A stretch of DNA of 64,000 nucleotides from Trogon surrucura (Eukaryota; Chordata; Aves; Trogoniformes; Trogonidae): positions 2,239,556-2,303,555 of the forward strand of contig CM036634.1 in NCBI GenBank assembly GCA_020746105.1, in the 5' to 3' direction. Of the stretch, positions 12,601 through 23,730 are shown in pieces. The notes under the pieces are model-generated. The model was not told where the DNA came from and did not search any database. It saw nothing but the letters and a program-made list of their open reading frames with translations. Each line of letters begins with the position of its first letter. The first letter of the stretch is position 1. Position numbers and translations under genes: made by a program.

Positions 12601-15600
12601 TTCCCAGTTTAGATATCCCCTGAAGTGCCCTGCCTGAGTCTTGCAGCGATTAATGATAATATCTTGCATCTATACAGCGTCTTTCACCCCAACAGCTGCC
12701 AGAAACTTTCTTTACCGAACGCAAATAACACACGCTGCTACGCTTGCCACTGAAACGTAGGCACTACTAAGTCAAGGAAGAGGCAGCGTGATGGATCTGT
12801 GAGAGTCAAAAAAAATCACAGAACAAAGTATTTTAAAAAAAAAACATAGTGAGAAAGTTTTAAAAGTTAGGCCTAGTCTACACAGGATTTTATAAACGCA
12901 AGTATGTTAACCATTTAGTTAAAATATTTCTTCACCCACGGATAGAACCAACGCTTTCTTTTGTGGCATCAGGAGCTTCAATGTCACACTGTTGTCTCTC
13001 TGGCTTTCCACATGGGTCAAAGTAGGAAGTACTTGCTCTTTCTTCCCATTAAATGAAGAAATTTATGCTTCAGAAATATCTTTTTTCACAGGTTACTCAG
13101 AAAATGAGACTCAGAACAAAGTCAAAAAGTAATTCTCTCACTGCTAGTACTTATTCCTTCTCAAGCAATGTTTACCCCTCTCTGGGTTTTAATTACTTGC
13201 TGGTATTACTAAACCCTTGCTCAGGACTGCGGTGGCTTCAAAACCAAAACTCACCACTCGGGTGACCTTCTGTCAAAGTTGTGCTAGAGATTTTATTATT
13301 TTTGTTCTTCCACCTGTATTTCATGCTGCAAACATGTTGTAAAGGTACCAGACTATCACAGACAAGTGTCAATCTATCAAGAAGAGACGAGACTCCTACC
13401 TTTGACTTGACAGCTAGGATGATCTTGGGCAGGGCAACGATGAGGCACTTCAGTGCAATGGTGAGGTACTTCAGCACAAAGTCTGCTATCCCCACAATCC
13501 ACATCAGGTCGAAGAAGTCCAGCCTCTCCAGGTTGGGTTTCAGAAATATGAGGCTGAAAGGCAGGACACCAAGGCTCAAATACCAATGAGGAGAACCTCA
13601 CTCAAGCTTCTGGAGAGCAGCTGTACCCACAGCTGGCTTAGAGAAAGCCTAGAAACTCCAGTGAATTTTCAAGGGCAGTAAGATCTGTCAGATCTGATTG
13701 TAAGAGGTTCCTCTGAAGTCCAAGTCAGTAGTAATTACGATTGCTTGGGGAAGTCACGGTCAAGTCAAGACCATCCTGTCCTCGAACCACTGCAGGGGCA
13801 GCAGCCTCTAAAGCTACTTGTGCACGTGAAACAAACTGGTGACAAAGGAAGCGCTGCCTTAGACGGGGCACAAAGGTCAGAACTTGAGGCGTGCCGTGCT
13901 CTGATAGTGGTTTGCCACTGCGTGGAGCAGAACGAGAGCTGGGATGTGTTAATTAGCAACCCTTGCCTGAATCAAAGATCCAAAAGGGGAATGTCCCTTA
14001 CATAATGTTATTGACTGGGCTGTACATTTGCTCATTAAAGAAGGGCAGTCCAGGACAGCAGAGCTTCAGATGGCAATGGGCAGGAGCTACTGATGTGATC
14101 AGCAAAGAGGACTGGATGCTGCTCAGACTGAGCAACCAGGATTTGTCTTCAGGGTATATACCTACTAAAGCCTCATTGCAGAAAGCAAAGACTTAACAAA
14201 AGAAAAAAAAAACAAGAAAAAGTAAAATAACCAACCCAGAAAAAAAAAAAAAGCCTGAATGTGAATTTAAAATACTCACAACATTGGCACAGCACAACAG
14301 GTAAAATTACACCCTAAAAACAGAAACAGAATCAGAGACTTTACTGCTATTCATGCACTAGAAACAAGCAAAAAGTAAATAAATCAGAAAATGAAAAATA
14401 AGCCCAGAAAGAAACAAAACTGAAGCAGCTATTTCTAATTTCACAGGGCTGACTTGTGAATAGTCACAGGTTCCCAAAGAGCAAGCAATAAATACCCCAG
14501 CCCAGGCACGACAGCAGGAATAGGACTTTTCAGTGAAGATGTTGCCCAGTCTGTTCGCTGTTAATAAACCACACCCTATACACTGCGCAAAACGGCTCCA
14601 GTTTGTTGGAACCCTTTTATTTTAGGTGAACTAGCCTTTATTTTAAACTAGGCCCAGTAATGCTTTTAACTTTAACCTCTTCTTAGAGGCACGCTGTTTC
14701 CCTGCGGTGCAAACTTTTCTTCTTAATGTTTTCACACTTTGCTGCCCTACCTTCTGCTTCCATTCCCTCCCACAAGCCCTACACAAGAGTATCGCACGGC
14801 TCGTTCGGACACGTGGGTACAAGCCTTCTCATCTCCCTCCCTTTCTAGAAGCATTTATGTACACAGCTTTCCAATGACCGTGCCCAGACGTCTTAGGGGC
14901 AGTTCCAAATGATGCCAGGGTTGTGGGCAGACCTGGACTCTTCCACTGCTTACACAGTATTGGTTGGAAGAAGCAGGGAAGCAATGAAATAAAAGACAGA
15001 AAAAAACATACCCAAGAGCCATCTACACATCACCCAGCTGACACGTTACACCCAATGTATTTACAGTCTGAAGTTCTAAGCCCCCTTCAGTGGGACAAAT
15101 AAAATTTTCACTGGCAAGATAATTTGCATGGTTAAAGATACTAATATCAAACCTACTTTCTCAAGTTACTAGGTTGATATTGCTCCATTTCTTCCTATTT
15201 ATTCTACCAGCACACCCTTGCTTAAGTTCTGTATCTTTGCTTCCTATCTGTCATTTAATTGCTGCTTTGTAATAAGCAGGGATAGGACTGAACCAAATCC
15301 ATGGGTACTAACTTTTCTGTATTTGAGAACCACTTTAGTCAGAATTTGAAAGTGGAGGCTATCTTAATTACCTCAGCTCCAAATGCCTCCAGCCTCGAGG
15401 GCATTAAAGTAAAACATTACTATTTCATCTCCAGTTTATCTCCTGCAATAGACTCAGAGCTGGGTAGACCGAAGAGAAAAGAAAACACTATAGGAAGAGG
15501 AAAATCAGTGGGTCATTTTCCTATCTGCTTCCATCACCTGCTCCTTATGTTCAGTCACAGCAGTCAAAATTGAAATTCAGAAGTCACAGCATAGTCCACT

Positions 15601-18600
15601 GGTAGAACCGATGCACGCGTTCTTTTCCTCCATTGAAAGGTGTAAAAAAGCAGATACCTGAAGGATGCACACTTCCTCCCAGAGAGTGGGGAAAGTGGGC
15701 CTCCCTCTTTTCCTCCCTGGCAATTATCACCTGCTTCCATCGCGTACAATGGAATTTTTGCCCACCTGTTGTACAGCTGCTGAGAGCTGAATGTGTAAAG
15801 CAAGTACAAGGTGTTTCCAGTGAGAAAGGCCAGGATCCAGAAGACAACCAACACGGATCTCTTCTCCTGTAAAAGGAAAAGAAGCAGGGAAGATAAAGTC
15901 TCAGGGATTGCATTCAGCTTTCAACTGCTGAAAAATGCAAGGCCAACCCAGGGGACACAAATATGCACCTCAGTGTTTGGTAATGAGTTTATTTACCTAG
16001 GACTAAGTCTCAGAAATAGGTTGCTGGGTTAAGACATATATAAACACATGTAGAAATAGCTCTCACACAGTGAAGCTTTTCAAAAAAAGAAACTTCAGAG
16101 AAACTAACTGAAATATGCTGGTGAAAATGACAGTCTTGCTTGCAGGACACAGTTTTCAAAGTCCAGACACCTAAATTCTCCTGGTATTTAAAATTCAGCT
16201 TGAAAAGCAGATTAAAAAAAAAGAAAAAGTCAATTCCATATATTGTCCTATGATTCTGAGCTCTCTCCTGTTTGGAATGGTACCTCATCAACAGGGTACT
16301 TTACAAATAGATCCACAGTCACTTAGAGGAAAGCTCAGCTAAATTCAATATCACATAATTTACCAGTACACGCAGCACATACGAATGCTATCTGAATGCA
16401 TGGAGGTTCTACAAAATGCATTTTTTAAGAAGCAATTAAAGGTCAAAAGAAGTGCAAATTTTGCATTTCAAAAGACATGGAATGTTATAGATGAAAGCTG
16501 GATGGCAGAAGATCTTGTCCCAGGTCTTGGCCCAGTGTAATTTCGGAGAGTAAATTTTATTCCTGGGAGGAAAAAGCCAGCATTTTCCTGTGAGCTGATT
16601 TATTAAGAAAATAGCTCTTTGTAGCTATTCAACAGCCAGGGATGTTAGGCTGAGATTTAAAGCAGGTGGATTAAGGGGCACACTGGTGGAAAGACAGAGG
16701 TGCAAAGTGCAAGGCAACAGCAATCTATTACATGATTGTGCAATTTATCTGTTCATTCAGCATCATATCATATTTATGCCACTGCTGCCGGTAGATACAA
16801 GTATACACTCGTGTCACCCATGTAATTTTTACAGAAAAGCAATTCTAGTCTTGTGCTTTTAGCACTGTTGAAGTATTTGCTGGCACTGAAGAGCTGAATT
16901 GATCCACTCGTTTCTTTACATTCTAGGCATATTATCAACAGAGCATTATAAAGATGCTAACAAGCAATACATCTGCAAAATCTTCCAGCTATCTCAAAAC
17001 ATTGCCCACATGCATTAAATCCCATCAGTAACTAGTGACATGGGCTTCAGCACCTCTGCTGTAGGAAACTAAGGCACTGAGAAGTGCTTGGAGATGCACT
17101 GCCAGTCAGCGGCAGAGCCAGAAGCACAATGCGATATCCCCGACCTCTCCTCTCTTTGCTCTATTATGCTGCTCGATCATCAACGGGGATAAGTAGGAGG
17201 AGGAAGTGAGGATTATGGCACATCATTCTTACTCTGACAGATCTGTATGCGTATAACGGCACTCAGCCCTCCACTGCAAAAGAAGGTTCGACAGAGACTT
17301 TGTTTTGTACACAATGGGTGACGTTGCCTGGGAAGACGAGAGTAAGATGCTGCACTCACCTTCAGAGCGACCTGTTCACGAAGTGTTGAGTTGGCGTACG
17401 CGAACGTGCTGGCCATGCCAATGCACACAGCAATCCCTGCAGGGAAAGACACTGTCAAGGAGGATCTTCAGTCCTGAGCCATCTGATGTCAGCAACTCAA
17501 GCTCAGAAAACAGTTTACTGGGTGATATTACGGATGCACTGGGAAATAAAACATATGGGTGACTAAAGCAGAGCAGTCTGGGCTCACCTAAAGTTTAAAA
17601 TCAAGCTAAACGAAAACAAAGCTACTGCAGTGAGTAGGCTCACCATCCAGCCTGATACAGACACCCTGTGCTAATGTCAGGTTCTGTGCTGAAGGAGAAC
17701 AGAAATGCTGCAAGTTGTGGCTGCGTTGTGCAAACAGAACTCAGCGAGGTGACAGTATGACAGCAGCAGTTCAGCAGCTCACGGAGGACAGGGCTCACTA
17801 ATAAAACCATGTGGATACCAGGTCCAAAGAGCAAGATGTTGCAGACATAAATCAATACCTGGTTTGGGGAATACTGGCCACTCAAGCATTATTGGCTTCC
17901 CTGTGATGATAATCTCAACATACTGCTTCCATAATGTGTGAGGATCCTCAGACACGCCACGCAGAATTTTGTAGTAAGAGGAGAATGAGATGAATAGATA
18001 TTACATGACCACTGAGGGGCTGAAATACTCAGGTGCCGTTAAAGAAACTAGGTAAGATATTCTTCAGGGAGCTCTGAAGATCTCGACTGCAAGATATAAC
18101 TGCTGGTGCTGTTTGGCTTCATTTTACTACTGCCATCCTTCCAGCTACAGAAAGGCTCATCCCTCTGATCCCTTCTGTGCTACACAGAAGCCTTTGCTAG
18201 TCCTTTATGTAAGCTCTCCACATCTGTTCTAGAGAGAAGTCTGAGGGAAAAGCCTTGGTAACATCCTCAGCCTCTACAGGAACGTCAGTGAGAGATTAGG
18301 AAGAGAACTGGTCTCCCACAGGCCGGGACAGGAATCAGATCAGCCTGACACAGATGAAAACAGCTCAGACTGAAAGTAGGGTGAGTTTACCCAGTGCACT
18401 TTCCCAGGCCTTTGAGTATGTCCCCTTCATGCTAGACTACCTCTAGATACAGATAAGCTATCAGGCTTCACATCATGATGAAACTTTCTCACCTAACACA
18501 TTTAAAATCCCCAAAGGATGCTTACCAAGCTTGTGCTGGAAACAAACTTTAGCCAGAAGGATCAAGATGAAGGGAAGTCCCTTCTGCAGCCAACCAATCA

Positions 18601-21447
18601 CAGCTTTTAACTCTGAGAGAGCTGGGGCTGGAGTTCCAGCTTGTTCGTCACTGCCTTCCTCAGCGTGCCCGTGGCGGTCCCCTCCCGCCATGTGCAGCAG
18701 AGACGAGCCCCGGTGATGGCCATGGTGGAAATGATGGGACGATTGCCGGTGGTGAAACGGAGCTCCTTCTGTACGACCGGTCCCTTCCTCCCTTGGGGCT
18801 GGCATCTGAATGAATACTTCCCCACCTCCTGCTGAAGAGCCCAGAACCAAACCTGACTGGAACGGCGTGGCGGTGATGGTGCCTGATGGGATACCTGCCA
18901 GGCCCGAGAACAGCTGTTGTGGCGAGGACGCTTCAGCCTTCAGGCTTTCAAAAACTCCACTTTCATCCACGCTGGTTTCAGAACTGACTGTTTGGCTCCT
19001 GTTTCTGCAGTGGATAGAGATTAGGGAGAAGTAATTCAACAAAAATGAGTGCCACAGAACTTCTCAGTCTTTTAGCCCAATCCTGACTGCAGTCATTTAA
19101 GAGTTCATCGGAATGCGTAGGTCTCCAGGTGACAGTTGCTTTTCCCTCTATTTGCTGTTGGAAAGTCACAAGAACAAGAGGCCAGTAATGAGACTCCTGA
19201 GCTAAGATCCCAGTACTTCTAAAGAACTGATCTAAGTGCACCCGTTTCTCTAAGGAAAAGAGTTCTCAAATACCTTCTTTGCTTTTGGAGGAACCAAAGA
19301 AATCCAACACCAAATTCAACATCTTTTATAAAGATTTTAGTATTTAAAGAAAAACATACAAAACTTGACACAGCACAATCAAGACAGGTCACATTATATG
19401 CAGACACATTAATCAAGCTAACTCAAAGAAATGGCCTTCCCCCAAAATCTTCTCTCTTTATTCAGGGATGATCACTGTTTGCCTACTGCTGAATAACGCC
19501 AACAAGAGACAGTCACGTGGGGAGGAGAAGTGTTGAGAGCTGCTTGCGTGTCCCTGACCCAACAAGTAAGTGAAGGATGTGTTCACTGGTCAAGAGAAAT
19601 TGTTTTATTTTGATATTCTTGGCAAACTGGACATGGATCTATCCAAATTACTGGACACTGAACAGATTTAGATCTGGCACTGATTCTTTCCTGAGCTTGT
19701 TGGATTACAGCCAGATTCCAGAAAGAAAGTCTTTAAGTATCTTCATCCTACTACCAAAAGACAATAGGCTTTCTTCACCTGAACTCAATACTGTGGTACC
19801 AAAATCAATACATGCGAAGTTTAGATGACAGGGAACAATACAGGTAACAAGCAGAACAACCATGAGGCAGTAAATGCCTGGCAGACATCAAATATCTCTC
19901 TAAATTGCAAGAGGAGAGCAAAGAATAAACAACGCTCAGCAAGAGGCAAAGCCACACATAACAAAGTATGTTACAGAGCTTTGGTCTCTCTTGATTTCAA
20001 TCCTTGGGGAGCTCTAACTTTAGAAATAGTGGTCACAAGCTGAGACAGCACATGCAGGCACATACCCTTAACCCCCTCTCTCCCATGGGTTCAAAAGCCT
20101 CCCCAGGCATTGCACAGGGCACAGAGCACTGCCTTTCCTCTCGCTCTGGAGACAGTTTCAAACCTCTGGGCATACCTTCCCACTAAGTAAACTCCTAATA
20201 AGGCTTTTTTTTTATAACTACACTCCATTCCCAATGTCTCTCTGCAGGTTCCAGCAAGGAATCAAGTCAACAAGACATTGCACACCTCTTTTTGGTTCAA
20301 ATATTTGTCAAACAGATCTTGGATTTCACACTTAACATTACAATTCAGGGATGTACACACAAGACAGAGACATAATGTGACAGTTTTTATGTCTGGGACC
20401 ATGACAAACAAACTGAGTGAAACCCAGTGTTATACATAAAGACACAAGTGTTGTTTGGAACAATACTATCAGGATACACGAGTACGCTTTCAACAAGAGA
20501 GAGCCAATCAGGGACATATTTAAATACAAATAAACAAGGATGAGATTGTGAGTCTGCTGAAGCCAACAGAAGTGAAGACCAGTAGCAACAGGATTTCATG
20601 CTACAGTTAGAAAACCTTCAGCCTGTGTTACTGAAAATATGTATTTACCCTGCTAAAATAACAGAGATATTTATACGAAACAGTTGGCGTGACTCTGCCT
20701 GTCTCCGGCAGCCCACAGCAGACACCTATCCTGAACATATTTTAACTATTCAAACAGATCCTGGAGTACTGAACAAGTTTGTACGGACTCGGAGGCCTCT
20801 ACATCGCAGGTGAGCGGGGCCCGTACAACATCTTGTGTGCCTCTCAAGCCACAGCCATGTCTGTGGGTGTAAAACTCACAAACTTCACTGACGCTTGGGC
20901 AGCATCATGCAGAAAAAGTTAAGCATGGCTTGGTTTTCCCCTGAAATTAAGAATGGCACCACGCTAGAAGTGGTCACGACATCAAGTTTCACCTCTGTGC
21001 AAAACCACTAAGAAATACTAAGCAATGATCTTTCACTTGCAATCTCAGCTCAGCCAGAGCAATGAAAATTGTTAGTTCTGTCTTTGTCTTGGCATAATTA
21101 GATTAGTTTCTTCTTCAGGAAAAAAAAAAAAAAAAGTCAAGCTCTAACCCCAGGAAAGCACAAGGGAATATTTAGTACCAGAACAACAACAGTCTCCCTT
21201 GCTCATGTTATAATTACAGAAATGAACTAGAGGTATTCTACTTTTAAATATTCATGTGCATGAAGCTAGATGCAGATTCTGGAGTGATGTAAAGGATCCC
21301 CCCAAATCTTTACAAAATACTAAGTAGGTGGCAGCTTCAGACCAGCACACTTTTAAAACACCTTAACAACAGAAGGAGGAAGGCTCACCTTTCTGGAGGA
21401 ACGCTGTCAGTGTTGCTGCTATGCCGTCTCTGCATTTTCCTCAAAAC
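556..21447 (-). CDS. RNFT2: RNFT2, transmembrane RING E3 ubiquitin ligase (partial gene, 7 coding exons)
   Basis: RNFT2 (TMEM118) is a multi-pass membrane protein with a C-terminal RING finger. The family acts as E3 ubiquitin ligases at internal membranes, and human RNFT2 has been linked to turnover of the IL-3 receptor alpha chain. Seven minus-strand exons join in consistent phase: 21389-21447, 18526-19004, 17360-17436, 15766-15866, 13400-13553, 4431-4580 and 556-621. In order they give a QRRHSSNTD start region, a disordered Ser/Gly-rich part, a His-rich run (HHRQSSHHFHHGHH), then hydrophobic segments such as LPFILILLAK, IAVCIGMASTFAYA, FWILAFLTGNTLYLLYTF, the Leu/Ile-rich part of exon 5 and YFLGGILIILYSL. 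The order and wording match the human protein as I remember it. The RING exons are outside the window, and the extreme N-terminal exon (human MWLFTVNQ) was not located. It is divergent from SPRING1 and shares its promoter. Confidence 0.95.
671..698. repeat. TG/CA microsatellite
   Basis: About 28 bases of mostly TG repeat with two TA interruptions. It lies 50 bases upstream, on the minus strand, of the RNFT2 exon acceptor at 621, and is likely variable in length. Confidence 0.9.
2042..2105. repeat. Short direct repeat, period 46
   Basis: The 18-mer TAATGCTTCCAGTCAGCA occurs exactly at 2042-2059 and again at 2088-2105. The spacer also contains a partial CTTCCAG copy. This looks like a local tandem duplication in intron sequence. 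Confidence 0.8.
3261..3777 (+). mobile_element. Probable solo LTR, ERV fossil (ERVL-like)
   Basis: A GC-richer block starts with TGTCAGGGG, has a TATTTAA box at 3357-3363 about 100 bases in, and then a run of similar short CT- and TG-rich phrases. The overall layout resembles avian ERVL-class LTRs as I remember them. The 5-mer CTATG sits just before 3261 and again at 3778-3782, a possible target-site duplication, although the right end does not carry the usual CA. No internal retroviral region is seen next to it, so it is taken as a solo LTR of moderate age. The family assignment is tentative. Confidence 0.45.
4431..4580 (-). CDS. RNFT2: RNFT2 exon with GC donor
   Basis: This 150-base, 50-codon exon encodes GKFYLVIEELSQLFRSLVPI, QLWYKYIMGDDPSSSYFLGG and ILIILYSLCK. 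The acceptor is TTTTACAG. The only donor that keeps the frame and joins Lys to the following Ser-Phe-Asp is AAG|GCAAGT, a GC-AG intron whose remaining donor bases fit the consensus perfectly. The nearest GT is five bases into the intron and would shift the frame. Confidence 0.92.
6721..6780 (-). mobile_element. CR1-type LINE (or CR1-tailed SINE) 3' tail fragment
   Basis: On the plus strand the sequence reads as the reverse of the CR1 3' end, including GGTTGGAAGGGACCTTAGAG followed by ATCATCTAA. Only the last 60 or so bases are left. CR1 is the main avian LINE and is usually 5'-truncated like this. Confidence 0.88.
7369..7554 (-). other. Unassigned 61-codon open frame inside an RNFT2 intron
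   Basis: The frame runs from MAFAVVQELFNLYRAD through YEIESHLTEAGLAAFQAVVE to VPNVTHSSS. It has normal-looking amino acid use, and the LTEAGL...VVEEITVFV part faintly resembles the LTEEGL helix region of M16 (insulinase-type) peptidases. No splice sites, neighbouring matching frames or poly-A tail were found to confirm a processed copy. It is most likely a chance frame or a small old remnant. Confidence 0.12.
9103..9124. repeat. Poly-A run (22 A)
   Basis: Twenty-two consecutive A on the plus strand. No element body with a matching retroposon structure was recognised on its left, so it is listed only as a homopolymer. Confidence 0.9.
10872..10960 (+). mobile_element. Probable CR1 reverse transcriptase fragment
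   Basis: The stretch reading CTGGAAAGAAGG, then ATCCAA and ACCTCGTGAGACTAGAGAAA, aligns by eye with the CR1 reverse transcriptase segment that encodes an IQ..L.RLEKW motif. Here the translation gives IQTHLVRLEKWS. I estimate roughly 70% base match from memory of the CR1 consensus. The flanking sequence no longer matches clearly, so this is a short, old scrap. Confidence 0.4.
12655..12720 (+). repeat. Ancient L3/CR1-like tail remnant (start of the motif)
   Basis: The phrase ATCTTGCATCTATACAGCGT followed by CTTTCACCCC matches the widely shared vertebrate motif (TTGCATTTATATAGCGCCTT, then TCATCC) found in L3/MIR-class repeats. Identity drops quickly after about 40 bases. Confidence 0.4.
13400..13553 (-). 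CDS. RNFT2: RNFT2 exon, membrane segments 4-5
   Basis: This 154-base exon encodes LIFLKPNLERLDFFDL and then a long hydrophobic part with VGIADFVLKYLTIALKCLIV and ALPKIILAVKSK. The acceptor is CTTTCAG and the donor is AAAG|GTAGGA. There is a short internal similarity (LKYLTIAL and LKCLIVAL) that shows as a near repeat of about 27 bases in the DNA; this is part of the conserved protein and not an insertion. Confidence 0.94.
13554..15765 (-). other. RNFT2: RNFT2 intron
   Basis: No exon or clear repeat is recognised. There are A-rich stretches near 14.2 kb and several short AT-rich runs. Open frames here have no protein-like features that I recognise. Confidence 0.55.
15766..15866 (-). CDS. RNFT2: RNFT2 exon, membrane segment 3
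   Basis: This 101-base exon begins EKRSVLVVFWILAF and continues through TGNTLYLLYTFSSQQLYN. The acceptor is TTTTACAG and the donor is ACAG|GTGGGC. It leaves two bases of the Ser codon that the next exon completes. The hydrophobic core is one clear transmembrane helix. Confidence 0.94.
15867..17359 (-). other. RNFT2: RNFT2 intron with an ancient repeat scrap
   Basis: The only feature seen is the L3/MIR-like remnant near 17.06 kb. The rest is AT-rich unique sequence. Confidence 0.55.
17062..17140 (+). repeat. L3/MIR-like ancient repeat remnant
   Basis: GGAAACTAAGGCACTGAGAA and then AGTCAGCGGCAGAGCCAGAA correspond to the conserved MIR/L3 tail phrases GGAAACTGAGGCACAGAGAA and AGTCAGTGGCAGAGCCAGGA. 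Between them the usual TTGCCCAAGGTCACACAGC block is decayed. The element is old, predating modern birds. Confidence 0.5.
17360..17436 (-). CDS. RNFT2: RNFT2 exon, membrane segment 2
   Basis: This 77-base exon encodes GIAVCIGMASTFAYANSTL followed by REQVALK, nearly identical to the human protein as I recall it. The acceptor is CCCTGCAG, and the donor is AAG|GTGAGT with no base change from consensus. It starts by completing the Gly codon from the previous exon and ends in phase 0. Confidence 0.94.
17437..18525 (-). other. RNFT2: RNFT2 intron
   Basis: A 1.1-kb intron between the large N-terminal exon and the second membrane-segment exon. Nothing further is recognised. Confidence 0.6.
18526..19004 (-). 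CDS. RNFT2: RNFT2 large N-terminal exon (disordered, His-rich, first membrane segment)
   Basis: This 479-base exon carries the variable cytosolic part: NRSQTVSSETSVDE, a Ser/Gly/Thr-rich stretch, LVLGSSAGGGEVFIQMP, the histidine cluster and the conserved ALSELKAVIGWLQKGLPF block leading into the first membrane helix. The acceptor is CTGCAG and the donor is CTTG|GTAAGC. It splits a Gly codon that is completed by the next exon. The C-terminal third is much closer to the human sequence than the linker, as expected for this family. Confidence 0.93.
19005..21388 (-). other. RNFT2: RNFT2 intron
   Basis: A 2.4-kb intron with a short poly-A run near 21.12 kb. No other feature is recognised. Confidence 0.6.
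21389..21447 (-). CDS. RNFT2: RNFT2 first recognised coding exon
   Basis: The exon reads VLRKMQRRHSSNTDSVPPE and ends with two bases of an Arg codon before a GTGAG donor. The acceptor is an AAG after a T-rich tract, less common than CAG. The Met at 21435-21433 could itself be the start. The human protein has about ten more residues upstream, and I could not find that short exon between here and the CpG island, so the true start is open. Confidence 0.85.
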
Positions 21448-23730
21448 CTTAAAACACAACACGCTCAACATTAATGTCGTAGATCAGTAAATCCCAGTGG
21501 GGCTACTAACAAAGGCCCACGGAGCCAGAGGGTTGTGGAGCCCGTGCAGCTAGTGACATGGCTTCTCCGACAGAGAACCTCAAGCCTGCATTTGTTTCTT
21601 AGCGCCCTTCGAAGAAGCAGCTTTCAGCTGGCAAGTGGGAGCCCACAGGCACAGGTCTCCAAGCAGGGCACGAGCTCGTGGGATCCCCTTTGGCAGTAGG
21701 CAGCCGTCACAAGGAGCGTCCAGCCGGGTGGTGACACGTTCTGCTGAAGAACTCGAGGACAGCTAACAAAGCAGCTCTCGATGCGACGTGTCGACCAACA
21801 ACGCGCTCGCTGGAAATGAAATCCCTTCTTCTGAAGAAGAAGAAACTTGTTTTGTAAAGCAAAACTGAGAGGGAGGAAAAAAAGAAAACACATAAACATT
21901 TTTCTGTTGAAAAAATGCAATCAGGTCCCCACAGACATTTCATAGAACATTCAGAAAGGCATCCCTTAAATATTGAAGTCTGATCCTACCTGGCCCTAGA
22001 CTACGACCGTTACTGAACAAAATGTAAAAGGCTCTAAATACTTCTGAGTATCAAAAGTTGTAACATTATTCATAGCATTTCATACTATGGGAATATATAT
22101 AAATACGTGTTTAGCCCTCTATCTGTATTCTGGAAAGGCACAATTGCTTTGAGAACATTTCCTAGCTGTCTGTAAGCAGAGGCATGGCAGCTGAGAGGTA
22201 GAAAATATGGAATATTTATTTTTCCTCTATATTTTCACCTTTTTATTCATACTCTTAACTTCCAGTGAACGCCTAGACTATGTAAAATTGCACTAAATTC
22301 AAATTTTATCCCTCAAAAAAGCCCAAATCACGCAGTCTGCAGTGTATAAACAGAAGGTTATGTTTATCATGTACACCTGCACTAAAAGGACATTTAGTTT
22401 GCCCAGCCCTTTGCCCATGAGTTACAAAACCGTGAAGAAAGAAAGGTTATTTCAGTTAAATCACACCGGTAACTGTGTTAAATCACGCAGGTAACTGAGT
22501 TTGTAACAAGATGAGGGGGGAAAAAAAGTTAATATTTACAAAAAAGAGAAAGGCTCTTGGATTATAACATCTAGTCTTGCAGAGCCACATCAAGTGGGCT
22601 GAACTGAGACAACACTGGATTTGAGTCATCCCTGACAAAGAACAAGGTTTTAATCCTCACTGGGAAGGAACAAGGATCTCCAACTGTGGAGACCCCCTTG
22701 ACGTATCTAAGTAAATAAAATTTGGCATAATCACATATGGGAGGAAAACCACAACTTTTAAGACATTTTGTGAAGAGGATGCAGGAAACTGTCATGACAG
22801 TTTAATTTGTGTTGTGTTTTCAAGGCCAAAATTCATTTAAGAAGGATCTCTAAGTTTTATACAGTAAAAAGTTCATATTAAAGTTGTGGGTTTTTTTTTC
22901 CAGATTTTTTTAAGCTGCATTTGTAGTAACAACACTTAGTGCTCCAGGAATCTTTTATGCTTTCTCTGCAGTAAATGCCATTTAATCCTAACCTAACAGT
23001 ATCTCTGCTGACTTAATACATATTGTCCTCTTTTTAACCAAAACAGTAATTAAGATATAACGAAAAGGCTGAGGCAGGCTGACTCATGCAGGCAGAGTGG
23101 TTCTACCTACGAACAGCTTTGGGGTCACTGCTTATAAAGGAGCCTGCCCACCTTCCCATGATACGAACCGAGAGCCGGAGTGTGGAGACAGGTAACTCTG
23201 AAACTTGGAAAATCCTTCACTCTGTTCTAGACCATTAGAAGTCCACGAGATTGTAATGTGGAGTAAAATTGTGTTCCAAAACAACATGCAGGTCTACCGG
23301 GAGACACTGTTTTGGCATCAGCCATGAAGGGGTCAGTGACACGAATGCAAAGTACTGAGGATGCAGGATTTCCTGAGATACAATCACCTTTTCTGACCTG
23401 GCTCCTACAGATTTGAGACCAGACAGAATTCAAGTGGACTTTGTTCCGAAAGGCACTCGGCTTCAATACTGATCGGTCTTTCCTTTTCCGGATAAGGAGT
23501 TTTCGTCTTGCAACCCTTGGACATTTTTTAACAGTACCTGAACAACAGGTTTAACCAGAGGCGCAAGGTGGGAGAAAGCGAAGCTCAAGGGGGCGCAGAG
23601 ATCTCACACGCGGAGCCCTTCAGACAACCCAGGACGGTCCAAATCTCACACTCCTCGCAGGTCCTTCGAGCTGGATGACTGTCAGGCACCCGGACCAGAG
23701 TGCTCAGAGGGGCCCATCTGCACGGAGCAC
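21448..23730 (-). other. RNFT2: RNFT2 upstream intron / 5' region
   Basis: This is presumed to be the intron between a non-coding first exon in the CpG island and the first recognised coding exon. The human protein has a short extra N-terminal stretch (MWLFTVNQ), and I searched for an exon encoding it without success. A tandem 22-base duplication is present near 22.46 kb. No other gene is seen. Confidence 0.5.
22455..22498. repeat. Two-copy tandem repeat, period 22
   Basis: GTTAAATCAC...GGTAACTG occurs twice in direct tandem, with differences only in the middle and at the end. Confidence 0.8.

Larger units (their letters stand above)
4581..13399 (-). other. RNFT2: Longest RNFT2 intron in the window
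   Basis: This 8.8-kb intron holds a CR1 tail at 6.72 kb, a probable CR1 reverse transcriptase scrap at 10.9 kb, an L3-like scrap at 12.66 kb and poly-A runs near 9.1 and 12.5 kb. A 61-codon open frame lies on the RNFT2 strand at 7369-7554. The stretch 12.53-12.72 kb looks like ordinary unique sequence with AT-rich motifs. No exon is recognised. Confidence 0.6.

Noticed and set aside
13436-13490. Tandem repeat GAGG(C/T)ACTTCAG
   Set aside because: It lies in RNFT2 exon 5 and reflects the conserved LKYLTIALKCLIV protein sequence.
22561-22610. Minus-strand ATG-TGG-CTC as the missing RNFT2 start (MWL...)
   Set aside because: It continues CKTRC and not FTVNQ, and no donor follows in the right place.
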